A stretch of DNA of 64,000 bases from a virus. Position 1 is the stretch's first letter, and each line of letters begins with the position of its first letter. Made by a program: the position numbers and the translations under genes. This document shows, piece after piece, positions 49,093-58,513 of the stretch. Below the pieces are notes generated by a model, which searched no databases, had not been told where the DNA came from, and saw only the letters and a program-made list of their open reading frames with translations. The stretch is from IMG/VR virus record IMGVR_UViG_3300025459_000003, positions 93,657-157,656 of that record; one strand, 5' to 3'.

Positions 49093-49353
49093 ATGGCCAT
49101 AACGACGTATGAGCACCACGGGACGAAGGTCTTCGTGGACGAGAAGCTGAAGGGCACCCACAGGGAGCACTGCCTGTGCTGGAAATGCAAGAGCTTCAAG
49201 CCTGGCACGCCGGAGAACTGCCCCAAGGCGCAGAGGCTGTACCAGCTCTGCGTCGAGGAGGACATGACGACGCCAGTCTTCGAGTGCCCCGTGTTCGTTC
49301 CCATTCCCAATCCCCCAAACCCTCTCCCAGGCATTGAGCCCGCCAGCGCCTGA
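49093..49353 (+). CDS. Conserved small Cys-containing phage-type protein
   Basis: 86 residues with HREHCLCWKCKSF and a later NCPKAQ...CVEED...CPVF pattern that I have seen in many phage proteins of unknown function, probably zinc binding. Confidence 0.65.
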   Translation: MAITTYEHHGTKVFVDEKLKGTHREHCLCWKCKSFKPGTPENCPKAQRLYQLCVEEDMTTPVFECPVFVPIPNPPNPLPGIEPASA

Positions 49354-49446
49354 TCCCTTAGGCATTTGGCAAGGCCATGAGGTCGATGCTCGGCATGTCG
49401 GACAAGGGGTTTGCGAGAATCCCTCCCATCCTTGTGTCCTCCGATG

Positions 49447-49452
49447 TATAAT
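49447..49452 (+). promoter_or_regulatory. -10 box TATAAT
   Basis: GATGTATAATACAGG, 25 bases before ATG 49472; -35 weak. Confidence 0.5.
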
Positions 49453-49471
49453 ACAGGTGGGGAGGTCACCC

Positions 49472-49711
49472 ATGAAAGACAAAGGGACGTGTCCACACTG
49501 CCAGGAAGAGTTCGAGACGGAAGAGTACGGGTACGGACTCAGGTGCCCGCATTGCGATGGAAAAATTGACGTATTGCCCAAGGCGGATCACTGGGTGCAT
49601 ACTCCATGGGGAGTTTTTGGATTCTCGGGAGAATGGGAAGGCATCGCTTGGCTGGCCCTCAAGCTTGCCGGACTTTGGACGAAAAAGAAAAGCAACACAC
49701 AAGGATGCTGA
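49472..49711 (+). CDS. Zinc-ribbon protein
   Basis: 79 residues with CPHC and CPHC pairs (zinc ribbon), then WHTPWGVFGFSGEWEG; GGTGGGGAGGTC precedes the ATG. Confidence 0.65.
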   Translation: MKDKGTCPHCQEEFETEEYGYGLRCPHCDGKIDVLPKADHWVHTPWGVFGFSGEWEGIAWLALKLAGLWTKKKSNTQGC

Positions 49712-49761
49712 CGGCCACAAAACGGCCAGCAGAATCCCCGAGAAAATTCCCGGCCTCCGTG

Positions 49762-49767
49762 TATACT
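49762..49767 (+). promoter_or_regulatory. -10 box TATACT for the RIIA gene
   Basis: GTGTATACTTAAGG about 22 bases before ATG 49789. Confidence 0.45.
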
Positions 49768-49788
49768 TAAGGCGGAGGACAAAACCAA

Positions 49789-52284
49789 ATGGTATACGGG
49801 ACGGCAAAGGCCACCAAGACCGAGACCAGCGGGGAGATGGGCGCACCGCAGCAGTTCAGCATACAGAACAGCAGGATAGCCTTCGAAACGCTTTCTTCCC
49901 GCCTGTACAGCGACCCCATAAGGGCGGTCATCCGCGAGCTTAGCTGCAACGCCTACGATGCCCACGTCGTGTCGGGAAAGAAGGACATGCCCTTCGTCGT
50001 AAGCCTGCCGACCAGCTTCGACCCCTCGTTCAGGATCAGGGACTTCGGCCCGGGGATGGACCACGAGCAGGTCATGAGCCTGTACTGCACCTACTTCGCA
50101 TCGGACAAGACGAAGAGGAACGACGCCATCGGGGCGTTCGGGCTCGGCTCCAAGTCCCCGTTCGCCTACTTCCTGAGGAACGGGAAGGGGGGCGTGTTCT
50201 CCGTCACCAGCTACCAGGGGGGCAGGGCCCGCACCTACACCGCCTTCATCGACGACGGGTTCCCGAAGGTGGAGAAGCAGTTCGAGGCCGACACCCAGGA
50301 GCCGGACGGCCTCGAAGTGACGTTTCCCGCCGAGCAGAAGGACGTCTGGGAGTTCGAGAACAAGTCCCGGGTGGTCTTCGAGTTCTTCGACCCCCTGCCG
50401 AAGCTCAACAAGGAACTGGGGATAACTGGCCCCGCATATTCCCTCAAGACGCCCCGGTGGGGCCTGAGGGAGGTCGCCGTCACGGCCCAGGGCAGCAAGG
50501 TCCGGGCGGTGATGGGCGGGGTGGCATACGCCGTGGGAGAGATCGACGTAAGCCGGATGAACCAGACGCAGCAGAGGATATTCGGCCTCCCCCTCGACAT
50601 ATTCCTCGCCATCGGCGACGTCAACCCCGCCGTAAGCCGCGAGTCCCTCCAGCTCGACGAGGGCACGATAGCGGCGATCCTCAAGGCATTGGACGAGGCC
50701 CACTCCGGGCTCATCGAGCAGGTGAAGAAGAAGATAGACGAGGCCAGGAGCCCGTGGGAGGGCCGGTTGGTGGTGTGGAACCTCCTCCGGAACGAGGCCA
50801 TAGGCAAGATCGTCAACGAGGCGTACGACACGGGGCTGCTGGCCGGGTCCTACTCCAACTTCAACCTGGACAACGGGGCGCGCCCCGTGGTCAGCGAGCT
50901 GGACTACTCCAGCATCCAGGTCTGGCATTTCGAGAGAACGTGGCGCAAGGGCAAGAAAGCGGAGAAGAAAGCGATGTTCGAGTCCACCTCCGAGGAACAA
51001 CGGGCCATCCGGGCATCGGTCAAGGCCGGGGCGAGCAGTGCGAAGGACTACGACCTGGAGTTCGAGGCGGGCCCCGACGTCGCCTTCGTCCTAAACGACA
51101 TGAAGCCCGGAAGGGCTACAAGGTACGTGCATTTCTTCGTCCAGAACAAGGCCGGGGACAACGGCGAGAAAAGGGTCGTGTACCTTGTGTCCGGGATCGA
51201 GGGGGCCGAGGGAAAGGACGTCACAAAAGAGACGGCAGGCCTGCTTTCCGCCCTCGGATGCCCCCCGACCATCCTCGCCTCGTCCCTCAAGGAAAAATAC
51301 GACCGGTTCTTCCCCAAATACCGGCCCGCACCCCTGGAGCGGGGACTGCTGACATTCAAGGAAGGCTCGTGGTACCCCTCCCACCGTCCCACCTGGAGGC
51401 GGGCATGGGCTGCCGCCGACGCCAGCGAGCTGGCGAATCCCGGGATCAAGCTCTACGTCACGATAGAAGGAAGGAACCGGGAGGCCAAGACGGGGATCGA
51501 CGACATCGAGAACGCCAAGGAATTCGTCTCGTTCCTCGCCCACCTGCGCCAGTCGAAGATGTTCGGGCTGAAGGACGGCAACCCCGTATACGGACTGAGG
51601 AAGAACGCAAAGCTGAGGAAGGATCCCAATTGGATGGAACTCAAGGGCCACGTGGAAACCGTCCTGAAGGGCCTCATGACCCCCGCGAGGGAGGCCGCGC
51701 TCAGCCTGAACGTCGTTCCCTTCAGGAGCGACTGGGAGAGCGCCCTGGACCACATAGCAAAGCACCTTCCCCTGGGGCCGGGAAGCCAGCTTCAGGAGTT
51801 TGCCGTTTCCCTTGCGGCCGCCAGGAAGGAAGCCAAGGCGTCGAACGCCCACCTTGCCCCCATCCTTGAGACGATGGGGTACAAGGCCGCCCATGTCGTA
51901 GACTTCAACGAGCTGTGGAAGAAGGTGGGGGGAGCCTACCCCGTGCTCAAAGCGTTCGAGAAAAGGGGGTACGGCTCCTGCACCGCCGATGACATAAAAA
52001 TCCTGGTGGAGTATGCAAGGATGACCGAACAGGATGCCCAAAAGCAGAAGGGGCCCGCCAAGGAAGACCTGCACCGGGCCCGCAAGGCCAAGGCGCAGCG
52101 GGAGTACTATGCAAGGAGGAAAAAGGCGGCGCTGGCGGCAAAGGAAACGTTCGCCGGATACGAGGTAGCCGGGGTGGACATGGCCTCCGGCAAAGACTGC
52201 ATGGCGCTTGCGCTCGTGGAGTTCCCGCCCGCAGGCAGCGGCGAGGACCCAAAGATCACGGAGGAAACGGCGGTGAGGGCATGA
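49789..52284 (+). CDS. rIIA: RIIA-like GHKL ATPase
   Basis: 831 residues. N-terminal GHKL-type ATP-binding elements: IRELSCNAYDAH (N-box-like, about 45-56), DFGPGMDHEQV (about 84) and GAFGLGSKSPFAYF (about 112-125) match phage RIIA proteins (T4 rIIA group), linked to superinfection exclusion and lysis inhibition. The C-terminal half is helical and basic. It is coupled by ATGA to the next gene and followed by RIIB. Confidence 0.85.
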   Translation: MVYGTAKATKTETSGEMGAPQQFSIQNSRIAFETLSSRLYSDPIRAVIRELSCNAYDAHVVSGKKDMPFVVSLPTSFDPSFRIRDFGPGMDHEQVMSLYCTYFASDKTKRNDAIGAFGLGSKSPFAYFLRNGKGGVFSVTSYQGGRARTYTAFIDDGFPKVEKQFEADTQEPDGLEVTFPAEQKDVWEFENKSRVVFEFFDPLPKLNKELGITGPAYSLKTPRWGLREVAVTAQGSKVRAVMGGVAYAVGEIDVSRMNQTQQRIFGLPLDIFLAIGDVNPAVSRESLQLDEGTIAAILKALDEAHSGLIEQVKKKIDEARSPWEGRLVVWNLLRNEAIGKIVNEAYDTGLLAGSYSNFNLDNGARPVVSELDYSSIQVWHFERTWRKGKKAEKKAMFESTSEEQRAIRASVKAGASSAKDYDLEFEAGPDVAFVLNDMKPGRATRYVHFFVQNKAGDNGEKRVVYLVSGIEGAEGKDVTKETAGLLSALGCPPTILASSLKEKYDRFFPKYRPAPLERGLLTFKEGSWYPSHRPTWRRAWAAADASELANPGIKLYVTIEGRNREAKTGIDDIENAKEFVSFLAHLRQSKMFGLKDGNPVYGLRKNAKLRKDPNWMELKGHVETVLKGLMTPAREAALSLNVVPFRSDWESALDHIAKHLPLGPGSQLQEFAVSLAAARKEAKASNAHLAPILETMGYKAAHVVDFNELWKKVGGAYPVLKAFEKRGYGSCTADDIKILVEYARMTEQDAQKQKGPAKEDLHRARKAKAQREYYARRKKAALAAKETFAGYEVAGVDMASGKDCMALALVEFPPAGSGEDPKITEETAVRA

Positions 52285-52706
52285 GGGGAAAGCCACCGGA
52301 GAACCTAGTAAGGATTGCGGAAAAGGGATATCGCCCGGCATTCGTTGCGGGAGGGGAGCGCTGCCTGGAAGCGTCTGGGGCGTACTACGCCATGCTGGAG
52401 GCGGCGTTCCCGAAGCTTGCCCTGGGATACCTGGACCTCAGCTTCAAGCAGAGGGACAAGGTCCGCGAGATGCCGCATATCGGAGTCTTCTATCCGCACG
52501 GCATCTACCCCGCCATCCTGCAGATGACGCCGAAGCAGCAGGCCGCGGCGAACGAACTGTGGCGGAAAGTCCAGGAGGCCCTGGAGGCCGCATACGATGC
52601 CGGGCTGAAAAGGGGGAAGAGCCTCCTGATCCAGTTGGCGGACGGGGGCCTGACCGTCAAGGACTTCGATTCGGCCAGGGAAGAAAGGCCGAAGGAAGAA
52701 GAATAA
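52281..52706 (+). CDS. Hypothetical protein between rIIA and rIIB
   Basis: 141 residues, mixed alpha/beta, no recognised family; intervening position suggests a link to the RII system. Confidence 0.6.
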   Translation: MRGKPPENLVRIAEKGYRPAFVAGGERCLEASGAYYAMLEAAFPKLALGYLDLSFKQRDKVREMPHIGVFYPHGIYPAILQMTPKQQAAANELWRKVQEALEAAYDAGLKRGKSLLIQLADGGLTVKDFDSAREERPKEEE

Positions 52707-52731
52707 CCGAAAAATCTCCCATCGGCAATGT

Positions 52732-52737
52732 ATAATA
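52732..52737 (+). promoter_or_regulatory. -10 box TATAAT before rIIB
   Basis: AATGTATAATACAAGG, 25 bases before ATG 52763. Confidence 0.55.
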
Positions 52738-52762
52738 CAAGGGAGACCAAAAGGAGAGTGCC

Positions 52763-53968
52763 ATGAGTCAAGCCATACCGTATGTCATGCACGACAATTA
52801 CATTTCCGTGATCGTCGACGGGAAGCCCTACCAGCTCCTGGAGAGCCATCCGACCTTCAAGGCGATGGGCAAGGCGATCAGGAAGAAGCAATGGGACAAG
52901 GTCCCGAACCTCGTCACGGTGGCGCAGGCCATCAGCAACCGCTCCCACGGGAACGTGGAAGTCAAGGGCGGCGAGGTGTTCTACAAGGGATCGAGGGTGG
53001 ATTCCTCGCTGACGCAGAAGATGGTCGCGCTGATCGAGCATAGCAAGCCGGTCGCCCACATGCTCAGGTTCATGGACAACCTGTTCAAGAACCCCGACCA
53101 GAAGACCATCCAGGAACTCTACGACTTCATGCACCTCCACCACCTTCCCATCACGGACGACGGGTGCTTCGTCGCCTACAAGCGCGTGAACCAGGACTAC
53201 ACGGACTGCTACACCGGCACCGTGGACAACCACGTCGGGCAGGTAGTGGCGATGCCCCGCAGGGAGGTAGACCGCAGCCCCAGCGTAGCCTGCTCCCAGG
53301 GGTACCATTGCTGCTCCCGTGCGTACCTCGGCGGGTTCCACAGCAAGGAGGGGCACCTGATGGTCATCAAGGTGAACCCCGCCGACGTCGTGTCGGTCCC
53401 CGACAGCAGGGAGGGAAAGGTCCGGGCGTGGCGCTACGAGGTCATCCAGGAAATCCCCAACCAGGACTACCGCGAGCAGGACGCCAAGTACTTCCAGACC
53501 CCCCTCATACCGATAACCAGGGATCGCAGGGCGCTCATCGCCAAGCTGCTCCTGCTGCCCTCCGTGAAGCGCCTGGTCGCCCGGACCGAGCGTGCCGCCA
53601 AGAAGGCGAAGCGCCGCAAGAAGTCGAGCGCGCATCCGCCCGTGCAGGTGGCGGGCCTGACCCGCAAGGCGCTGGGCAAGGCCGCCCTCGGCAGGCTCCA
53701 GCTCTGGTACGAGCGCTTCGCCAAGGCACAGCCGGTCCCCCCGCAGGACTCCCCGCTCTTCGGGAACCCGATGCTCCCGTTCCGCGTGGCGGCAAAGCTG
53801 AGCGTCGTGCAGGTGGCGGATGCGATGGGCGTGAAGGCCTCGGACGTATACCGGGCCGAGAAGGACAAGCAGCCCAGCCAAGCATTCGTCGACAACTACC
53901 TCGGGGCAATAAGGCGGATCAAAGGCGGAGCGGGGGTGACGCATCCTGCCCTTGCCGCAAAGGCATAA
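52763..53968 (+). CDS. rIIB: RIIB-like protein
   Basis: 401 residues. The block ELYDFMHLHHLPITDDGCFV with AYKRV, the CSQGYHCC region and VNPADVVSVPDSREGKVRAW match phage RIIB proteins. The C-terminal third (VKASDVYRAE) may include a small helix-turn-helix-like region. With RIIA it probably acts at the membrane to protect the phage during infection. Confidence 0.82.
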   Translation: MSQAIPYVMHDNYISVIVDGKPYQLLESHPTFKAMGKAIRKKQWDKVPNLVTVAQAISNRSHGNVEVKGGEVFYKGSRVDSSLTQKMVALIEHSKPVAHMLRFMDNLFKNPDQKTIQELYDFMHLHHLPITDDGCFVAYKRVNQDYTDCYTGTVDNHVGQVVAMPRREVDRSPSVACSQGYHCCSRAYLGGFHSKEGHLMVIKVNPADVVSVPDSREGKVRAWRYEVIQEIPNQDYREQDAKYFQTPLIPITRDRRALIAKLLLLPSVKRLVARTERAAKKAKRRKKSSAHPPVQVAGLTRKALGKAALGRLQLWYERFAKAQPVPPQDSPLFGNPMLPFRVAAKLSVVQVADAMGVKASDVYRAEKDKQPSQAFVDNYLGAIRRIKGGAGVTHPALAAKA

Positions 53969-53970
53969 GC

Positions 53971-54246
53971 ATGAGCAAGGCCGGAAATAGGACGATAAGC
54001 CGGTGGTCCATCATGAGGCTGATGCGGCTGTGGCCGAGGGCCTCGTGGATTTTTGGCCTGGACCCGAACGACCGGGCGGCACGGCTGGCATGGGGCAACG
54101 GAATCCTCGTGCCGAGGTTCCGGGAACGCCCGACAGAAAGCTGGACCGCCCTGACGATGCGCCAGGGAGCGATACTCCGAGGCATCCTGGGCAGGATATT
54201 GGCAAGGAGCGAAAAGGAACCGGCGGCGCAGCTAAGCCTGTTCTAG
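53971..54246 (+). CDS. Small basic protein
   Basis: 91 residues, Arg/Trp-rich, possibly membrane- or nucleic-acid-binding. Starts three bases after the rIIB stop. Confidence 0.55.
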   Translation: MSKAGNRTISRWSIMRLMRLWPRASWIFGLDPNDRAARLAWGNGILVPRFRERPTESWTALTMRQGAILRGILGRILARSEKEPAAQLSLF

Positions 54247-54255
54247 GAGGACAGC

Positions 54256-54447
54256 ATGGACCAACCATTGAGCGGCAAAGATGCCCTTTTTCTGGCCAGG
54301 ATGGTGCTGATCGCCGAGAAGGCCAAGGGCAGGATACGGGAGATTCCCCTGGCCCTGGACTGGAAGGAGCTGGTCAGGCACGCGGAATTGCTGAGGGACC
54401 GGGGGGAGAGATGCGGTTGCTTCGAGGCTTCCGTCTGCCTGAAGTAG
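54256..54447 (+). CDS. Small hypothetical protein
   Basis: 63 residues, helical with CGCFEASVC at the end; TAGGAGGACAGC precedes the ATG. Confidence 0.6.
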   Translation: MDQPLSGKDALFLARMVLIAEKAKGRIREIPLALDWKELVRHAELLRDRGERCGCFEASVCLK

Positions 54448-54451
54448 CCCC

Positions 54452-55009
54452 ATGGCAATGATACGCCTATTCAACCATACCCGGCACCAAGACGGCCCCA
54501 TCAGGGCCGTCCTTTCCTTCGCGGCGAGGGCAATCGGCGTGAGGGAGGAAGTGTGCGTGAAGGTGACGCGCTCCCGGCATGCCTCCCCGGAGGCCTATGC
54601 CGACTTGGTATTCCCCTACAGGGGGTTCATGAAGGGCACGGGGGACCGGGAAGGGAGAAATGGCGACCTGCTCGGCAAGCTGCCGGGATACGCCGTCCTG
54701 TCCCTTCCGAACTTCCTCATCCTCCGCGAGGACTGGCTGGATACGGCCGAATGGTTCATGCACTGCGCCCTGCACGAGATGGCGCACATCCGGCAGTATC
54801 GGGAAGGAAGCTACGGAGGGCTCAGGCGGAAAGAGATGGAGCCGTTCGGGAGGCGACGCAAAAGACATAGTGCCCGCCCCTGCGAAATCGACGCCGAAAA
54901 CCAAGAGTACGACGTAATCCAGGACCGGAGGAAGAACGCAAGGCGTCAGGACCTCGTGGTAGCCCTGGCCCTGGCGCTGGAATCTACGGAGAAAGGAAGT
55001 GGAAAATGA
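54452..55009 (+). CDS. Zinc metalloprotease-like protein
   Basis: 185 residues. HEMAHIRQY (about 108-116) with a downstream ENQEYD acidic element fits a small gluzincin/SprT-type zinc peptidase. Target unknown. Confidence 0.7.
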   Translation: MAMIRLFNHTRHQDGPIRAVLSFAARAIGVREEVCVKVTRSRHASPEAYADLVFPYRGFMKGTGDREGRNGDLLGKLPGYAVLSLPNFLILREDWLDTAEWFMHCALHEMAHIRQYREGSYGGLRRKEMEPFGRRRKRHSARPCEIDAENQEYDVIQDRRKNARRQDLVVALALALESTEKGSGK

Positions 55010-55254
55010 TCCATCTGCACTGTCACAGTTTCGACAAGGTCAGGAGCGTGCAGCTCGTGCCCCCCGCCATCGACTTCGACTCCTGGAACTTCAGGGGGTC
55101 CCCGGGCATGATGGAAAAGCTGGTAGAGGAATCGAAGACCAAGACCTCCGTGGTGAAGGAATGCAGCACATGCGGGGCGCTGAGGGAGTACTTGTTCCTT
55201 GGCGACCATGTAAAGGAGTTCTCCAATGGCAAAAAAGAAGAAAAAGAAGGCTAG
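55006..55254 (+). CDS. Small hypothetical protein
   Basis: 82 residues with CSTC near residue 54; ATGA-coupled to the previous gene. Confidence 0.6.
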   Translation: MIHLHCHSFDKVRSVQLVPPAIDFDSWNFRGSPGMMEKLVEESKTKTSVVKECSTCGALREYLFLGDHVKEFSNGKKEEKEG

Positions 55255-55591
55255 CGGCATCCCAAGCGAAAGGCTCAAGAAATGCATCAGCACCGGAAGC
55301 GTGGAGGCCCTCTTCCCGCTTCTCCGGGACTGGCCGAAGAAGGAGCTCAAGGCACTGCTCAAGGACGTGGAGACCTTCTACGACGGCTACATGAAGGTGG
55401 TGGACGGAAGGCTCAAGAAGATCGTCACGCGCCTCAAAGGCATATCGGAGCCCCAGCTCCGCCTGCTCCCCCCGGCGACGAAAGCGTTCAGGCGGGATGT
55501 GGCATTCAGGCTCCTGGCGCTGTGCTCGGAGATATCGTCCGTGGCGTTGTACTACCTCGCAAAGAAAGGGCAAGGACATGCCAAGGCGTAA
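55226..55591 (+). CDS. Helical basic protein
   Basis: 121 residues with a KKKKKK start, then helical bundles; overlaps the previous gene by 29 bases. AAGGAGTTCTCC precedes the ATG. Confidence 0.6.
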   Translation: MAKKKKKKASGIPSERLKKCISTGSVEALFPLLRDWPKKELKALLKDVETFYDGYMKVVDGRLKKIVTRLKGISEPQLRLLPPATKAFRRDVAFRLLALCSEISSVALYYLAKKGQGHAKA

Positions 55592-56042
55592 CGGGAAGGG
55601 ACCGAAATCCTGGAAGGGCAAACGCATTTATTGCATCGTCGCCAAACACGTCGTGACGCCCATGGGCTGGCACGTCGACCAACCGCCCGGGAGGCTCGCC
55701 GCCCAGGCGGCGCATGCCGTCAGCAAGGCCCGGCTGGCAATGGCAAGGAAGCAGGTAGACCGGCTGGGAAGCCTCGGCAGGCTGCACGACGACGAATGGT
55801 GGGACTCCGTGTCGATGCCCATCACCACGATAGTCCTGGGGGCCAGGGACATAAAGGAGCTCCTCCACGTGGAGGGGCTGCTCTATCAGGTCGGAATCCC
55901 CGTCTACCTATTCTACGACACCGACCAGCCGGACTACGGGGGCGAGCATGTGTGCGTACTCACGGCCCTGGCGACGGAACCAGTAGATGAGGGCGAGGTC
56001 GCGGGAATCCTGGACTACTTGCCGCTGTGGAGCCCAGAATGA
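55578..56042 (+). CDS. Peptidyl-tRNA hydrolase 2-like protein
   Basis: 154 residues. PPGRLAAQAAHAVSKARL (about 37-54), MPITTIVLGARDIKEL and a beta-rich end recall the PTH2 fold (GK/R-x-AAQ-x-xHA motif). PTH2 enzymes release amino acids or peptides from peptidyl-tRNA. With many tRNAs nearby it may recycle stalled phage tRNAs. The core catalytic acidic residue pattern is not fully verifiable by eye. Confidence 0.6.
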   Translation: MPRRNGKGPKSWKGKRIYCIVAKHVVTPMGWHVDQPPGRLAAQAAHAVSKARLAMARKQVDRLGSLGRLHDDEWWDSVSMPITTIVLGARDIKELLHVEGLLYQVGIPVYLFYDTDQPDYGGEHVCVLTALATEPVDEGEVAGILDYLPLWSPE

Positions 56043-56653
56043 AAACGGCGCATCGCCTCAAGACGCCCAGGCCGCAGAAGCGCCCCAAGGGGCTGCGGAG
56101 GCTCCTCTGCGCCATCATAGTGGACGAGATGGGGACGCAATGCGGCGGCGGGCCCGAACAGGAGATCAGGGAGCTGAAGAAAACGTTCAGCAAGGAGGTC
56201 TTCCTCAACCCCATCACCTACTACAGGGCATTATACGCCAGAGAGGGCGGCCAGGGCATAAAGCCCGGGACGGACCTCGTCCTGTTCGACTACGGGGGGA
56301 TGAGCCTGGGGAACGACCTGCTCGGCTCCAACTCCAGGGAGCTCATCAAGTGGCTCCAGGACCACCCGAACTCGCTGGCCATCATCGTGTCGGCCTTCAC
56401 CTACCAGAACGGCATCGAGCCCGAGCTGAGGGAGATGGGGTTCCAGACGGACGCTGGCCTGCGGTGGGACGGGCTGACCACGGGCGAGGCGGGAAAGCGC
56501 CCCCTCTTCCACAACCTGGTCAACTGGTACGAGCGGTATTCCTTGATCCACGAGGGGCAAAAGAGGTGCTATACGACCATCCCGGAGTGGTTCGATGCCG
56601 AACTGCGGGAGTTCGAGAAGGGCGAGGAAAGGAAGCTGAAAGAGGGGCAATGA
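56039..56653 (+). CDS. Hypothetical alpha/beta protein
   Basis: 204 residues. LVLFDYGGMSLGND and LAIIVSAFTYQNGIEPEL alternate strands and helices like a Rossmann/receiver-type fold, with no diagnostic motif. Confidence 0.6.
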   Translation: MKTAHRLKTPRPQKRPKGLRRLLCAIIVDEMGTQCGGGPEQEIRELKKTFSKEVFLNPITYYRALYAREGGQGIKPGTDLVLFDYGGMSLGNDLLGSNSRELIKWLQDHPNSLAIIVSAFTYQNGIEPELREMGFQTDAGLRWDGLTTGEAGKRPLFHNLVNWYERYSLIHEGQKRCYTTIPEWFDAELREFEKGEERKLKEGQ

Positions 56654-56817
56654 GGGCATGGGACGAATGGCGGCTCATGTGCGAGGCGGCGGAGAGGCTC
56701 CCCGGGATGTTCAAGGGAGCCAGGGCGGCCGTCCTCTGCGAGGACCCGGGCATCAAGGAGTTCATGAAGGAGGAGTTTCCGGAACTCTACGCCGAGGCGG
56801 GCCTGGAGGAGCGATGA
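56650..56817 (+). CDS. Small hypothetical protein
   Basis: 55 residues, helical, ATGA-coupled on both sides. Confidence 0.55.
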   Translation: MRAWDEWRLMCEAAERLPGMFKGARAAVLCEDPGIKEFMKEEFPELYAEAGLEER

Positions 56818-57173
56818 GCCAGATCGTGTACGCAGTAGTGTTCGCCAACTCCAGCCCCAAGGAACTCAACAGCCTGTGGACCACCCGGGAGCTGGCCGAG
56901 AAGATGGCCTCCATGCTCAACGACGAGGATGGTCGCAGCATGTGGGGAGTCGAGGAGCTCGTCGTCCGGGACGAGGACGACGAGCTCCTGAAAGGCACAT
57001 GCAAGTGCGAAGCACTCGGGCGCAACCTGTGCCATGAGGACGCCACCGAGGAGTGCCTGCATTGCCACGGGCTGTTCTGCGGTGCGTGCATAGACCCAGG
57101 GAAACACGCCTGCACCGCCCCGTGGCGGACTGGGGATTCCTGGAGCCATCCATTGAAGGAAGGTGCCCAATGA
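56814..57173 (+). CDS. Zinc-binding hypothetical protein
   Basis: 119 residues. A C-terminal CLHCHGLFCGACIDPG plus preceding CKCE pattern suits a B-box/zinc finger-like site. Confidence 0.6.
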   Translation: MSQIVYAVVFANSSPKELNSLWTTRELAEKMASMLNDEDGRSMWGVEELVVRDEDDELLKGTCKCEALGRNLCHEDATEECLHCHGLFCGACIDPGKHACTAPWRTGDSWSHPLKEGAQ

Positions 57174-57445
57174 GCGACAAGCTGACCAACGAGCAGGTCC
57201 TGGCGTACATAGAACAACACAAAAAGGACGGGTGGGACGGGAGGGAGAGGCTCAAGGCCCCCAAGGGACGATACCGCGTGGTCGGCGTCGACACGTTCGA
57301 GGGGCCGAGAGACGACTTCCTGATGGGCGACTTCGACGTCCTCGAAGATGCCAAGGAAGAGGCCAGGTCCAACGGCGGGGAGATGAACGTGACCTACGTG
57401 TTCGACGACGAGGGAAACACGTTGGCGAGGTTCGGGAGCGTATGA
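57170..57445 (+). CDS. Small hypothetical protein
   Basis: 91 residues, beta-rich, ATGA-coupled. Confidence 0.6.
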   Translation: MSDKLTNEQVLAYIEQHKKDGWDGRERLKAPKGRYRVVGVDTFEGPRDDFLMGDFDVLEDAKEEARSNGGEMNVTYVFDDEGNTLARFGSV

Positions 57446-57636
57446 TGCCTACCGACGATCAGAAAGAGGCATTCCGCGAGCGGTTCCGCAAGGTCATCCT
57501 GATGGCCGGGTACAAGGACCCGGGGCCAATCCTCGCAGAGTGGTTCGAGCCCTACTGGAACGGCGACCGGGGGACGTTTGAGGAGATGCTGGCGAGGTAC
57601 GAGGCCGACTGCGCCAGGGACGGAGAAATCATATGA
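57442..57636 (+). CDS. Small hypothetical protein
   Basis: 64 residues, helical acidic, start at 57442 or 57445. Confidence 0.55.
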   Translation: MMPTDDQKEAFRERFRKVILMAGYKDPGPILAEWFEPYWNGDRGTFEEMLARYEADCARDGEII

Positions 57637-58055
57637 CCTACACGGTGCTGGCATACAAGCAGGACAGTAAGGACTTCTGTATGGGATGCCTCATGGCGTC
57701 CTATGGTTCCGACTTCGAGTTCGAGGCCTTCAAGACGGAGCAAGAGGCAATCGACTTCGCCGCCAAATTCCTTGCATACGACAGAAAGATAGGGGAAACA
57801 GGCTACGACGTCACCATCCTGGTCAACGGTAGGAACTGGTGGGACGACGTCGCCTGCGAGGAATGCGTTGCCTCCGAACGGATCATAGCGGCCGCCTCGG
57901 TATTGGGAAAGAAGCTTCGGGATGGGAGGAAAGAACGGCAGGCCTTGGATAAGCAGAAAGCGGAGGAAGCCAAGAAAAAGAACCAGGAGGCGGTCAGGGA
58001 GGCCCACGACGTTCGGGAATACGCCCGCCTCAAGGCGAAGTTCAAGGACATGTAG
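57633..58055 (+). CDS. Hypothetical protein
   Basis: 140 residues, beta-alpha start (TVLAYKQDSKDF), CMGC and CEEC pairs, then a coiled-coil-like charged helix. Confidence 0.6.
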   Translation: MTYTVLAYKQDSKDFCMGCLMASYGSDFEFEAFKTEQEAIDFAAKFLAYDRKIGETGYDVTILVNGRNWWDDVACEECVASERIIAAASVLGKKLRDGRKERQALDKQKAEEAKKKNQEAVREAHDVREYARLKAKFKDM

Positions 58056-58065
58056 GAGGACGGCA

Positions 58066-58263
58066 ATGAACGGAGAGGCCAAGATGGGCATCGTTTTCGC
58101 GATGATCGGGGCGGCATGTGTCCTCCTGGGGGGACAGGCGCTCTGGCAACAGTTCCCTAACAGGCTCCCATTGGAGTGCATGCTTGGCGGGGCGGTCCTC
58201 CTCGCGGGGGGCATCGCAGCAGTGAAGAAGTATAGGCGGCCCCCAGGGCTAAGGCGCGGATGA
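58066..58263 (+). CDS. Two-helix membrane protein
   Basis: 65 residues with hydrophobic segments about 7-25 and 41-54, short basic ends. GTAGGAGGACGGC precedes the ATG. Confidence 0.6.
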   Translation: MNGEAKMGIVFAMIGAACVLLGGQALWQQFPNRLPLECMLGGAVLLAGGIAAVKKYRRPPGLRRG

Positions 58264-58300
58264 GAGAGGACACAGCCCTCATTCAGGCCGAAGAAATCAT

Positions 58301-58513
58301 ATGATGCATTGGACATGCGATGGTTGCGACTTCCGGCTTGGGCCCATCGACCCGGCAAGGCTCCTCGACCACGTGGAGGAGACGGGGCACAGGGACGGCA
58401 GGATAAACTTCGACCCCCTAGTCCCCGACACCGAGGCGGGACGGAGGATGGTGCGCTTCCTGGCAGCCGACCTGGAGAAGAGAATCCATAAGGAGTATGA
58501 AAAACGGCTATGA
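58301..58513 (+). CDS. Small zinc-finger protein
   Basis: 70 residues starting with CDGCDF and LLDHVEETGH, a C2H2-like arrangement. Confidence 0.6.
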   Translation: MMHWTCDGCDFRLGPIDPARLLDHVEETGHRDGRINFDPLVPDTEAGRRMVRFLAADLEKRIHKEYEKRL

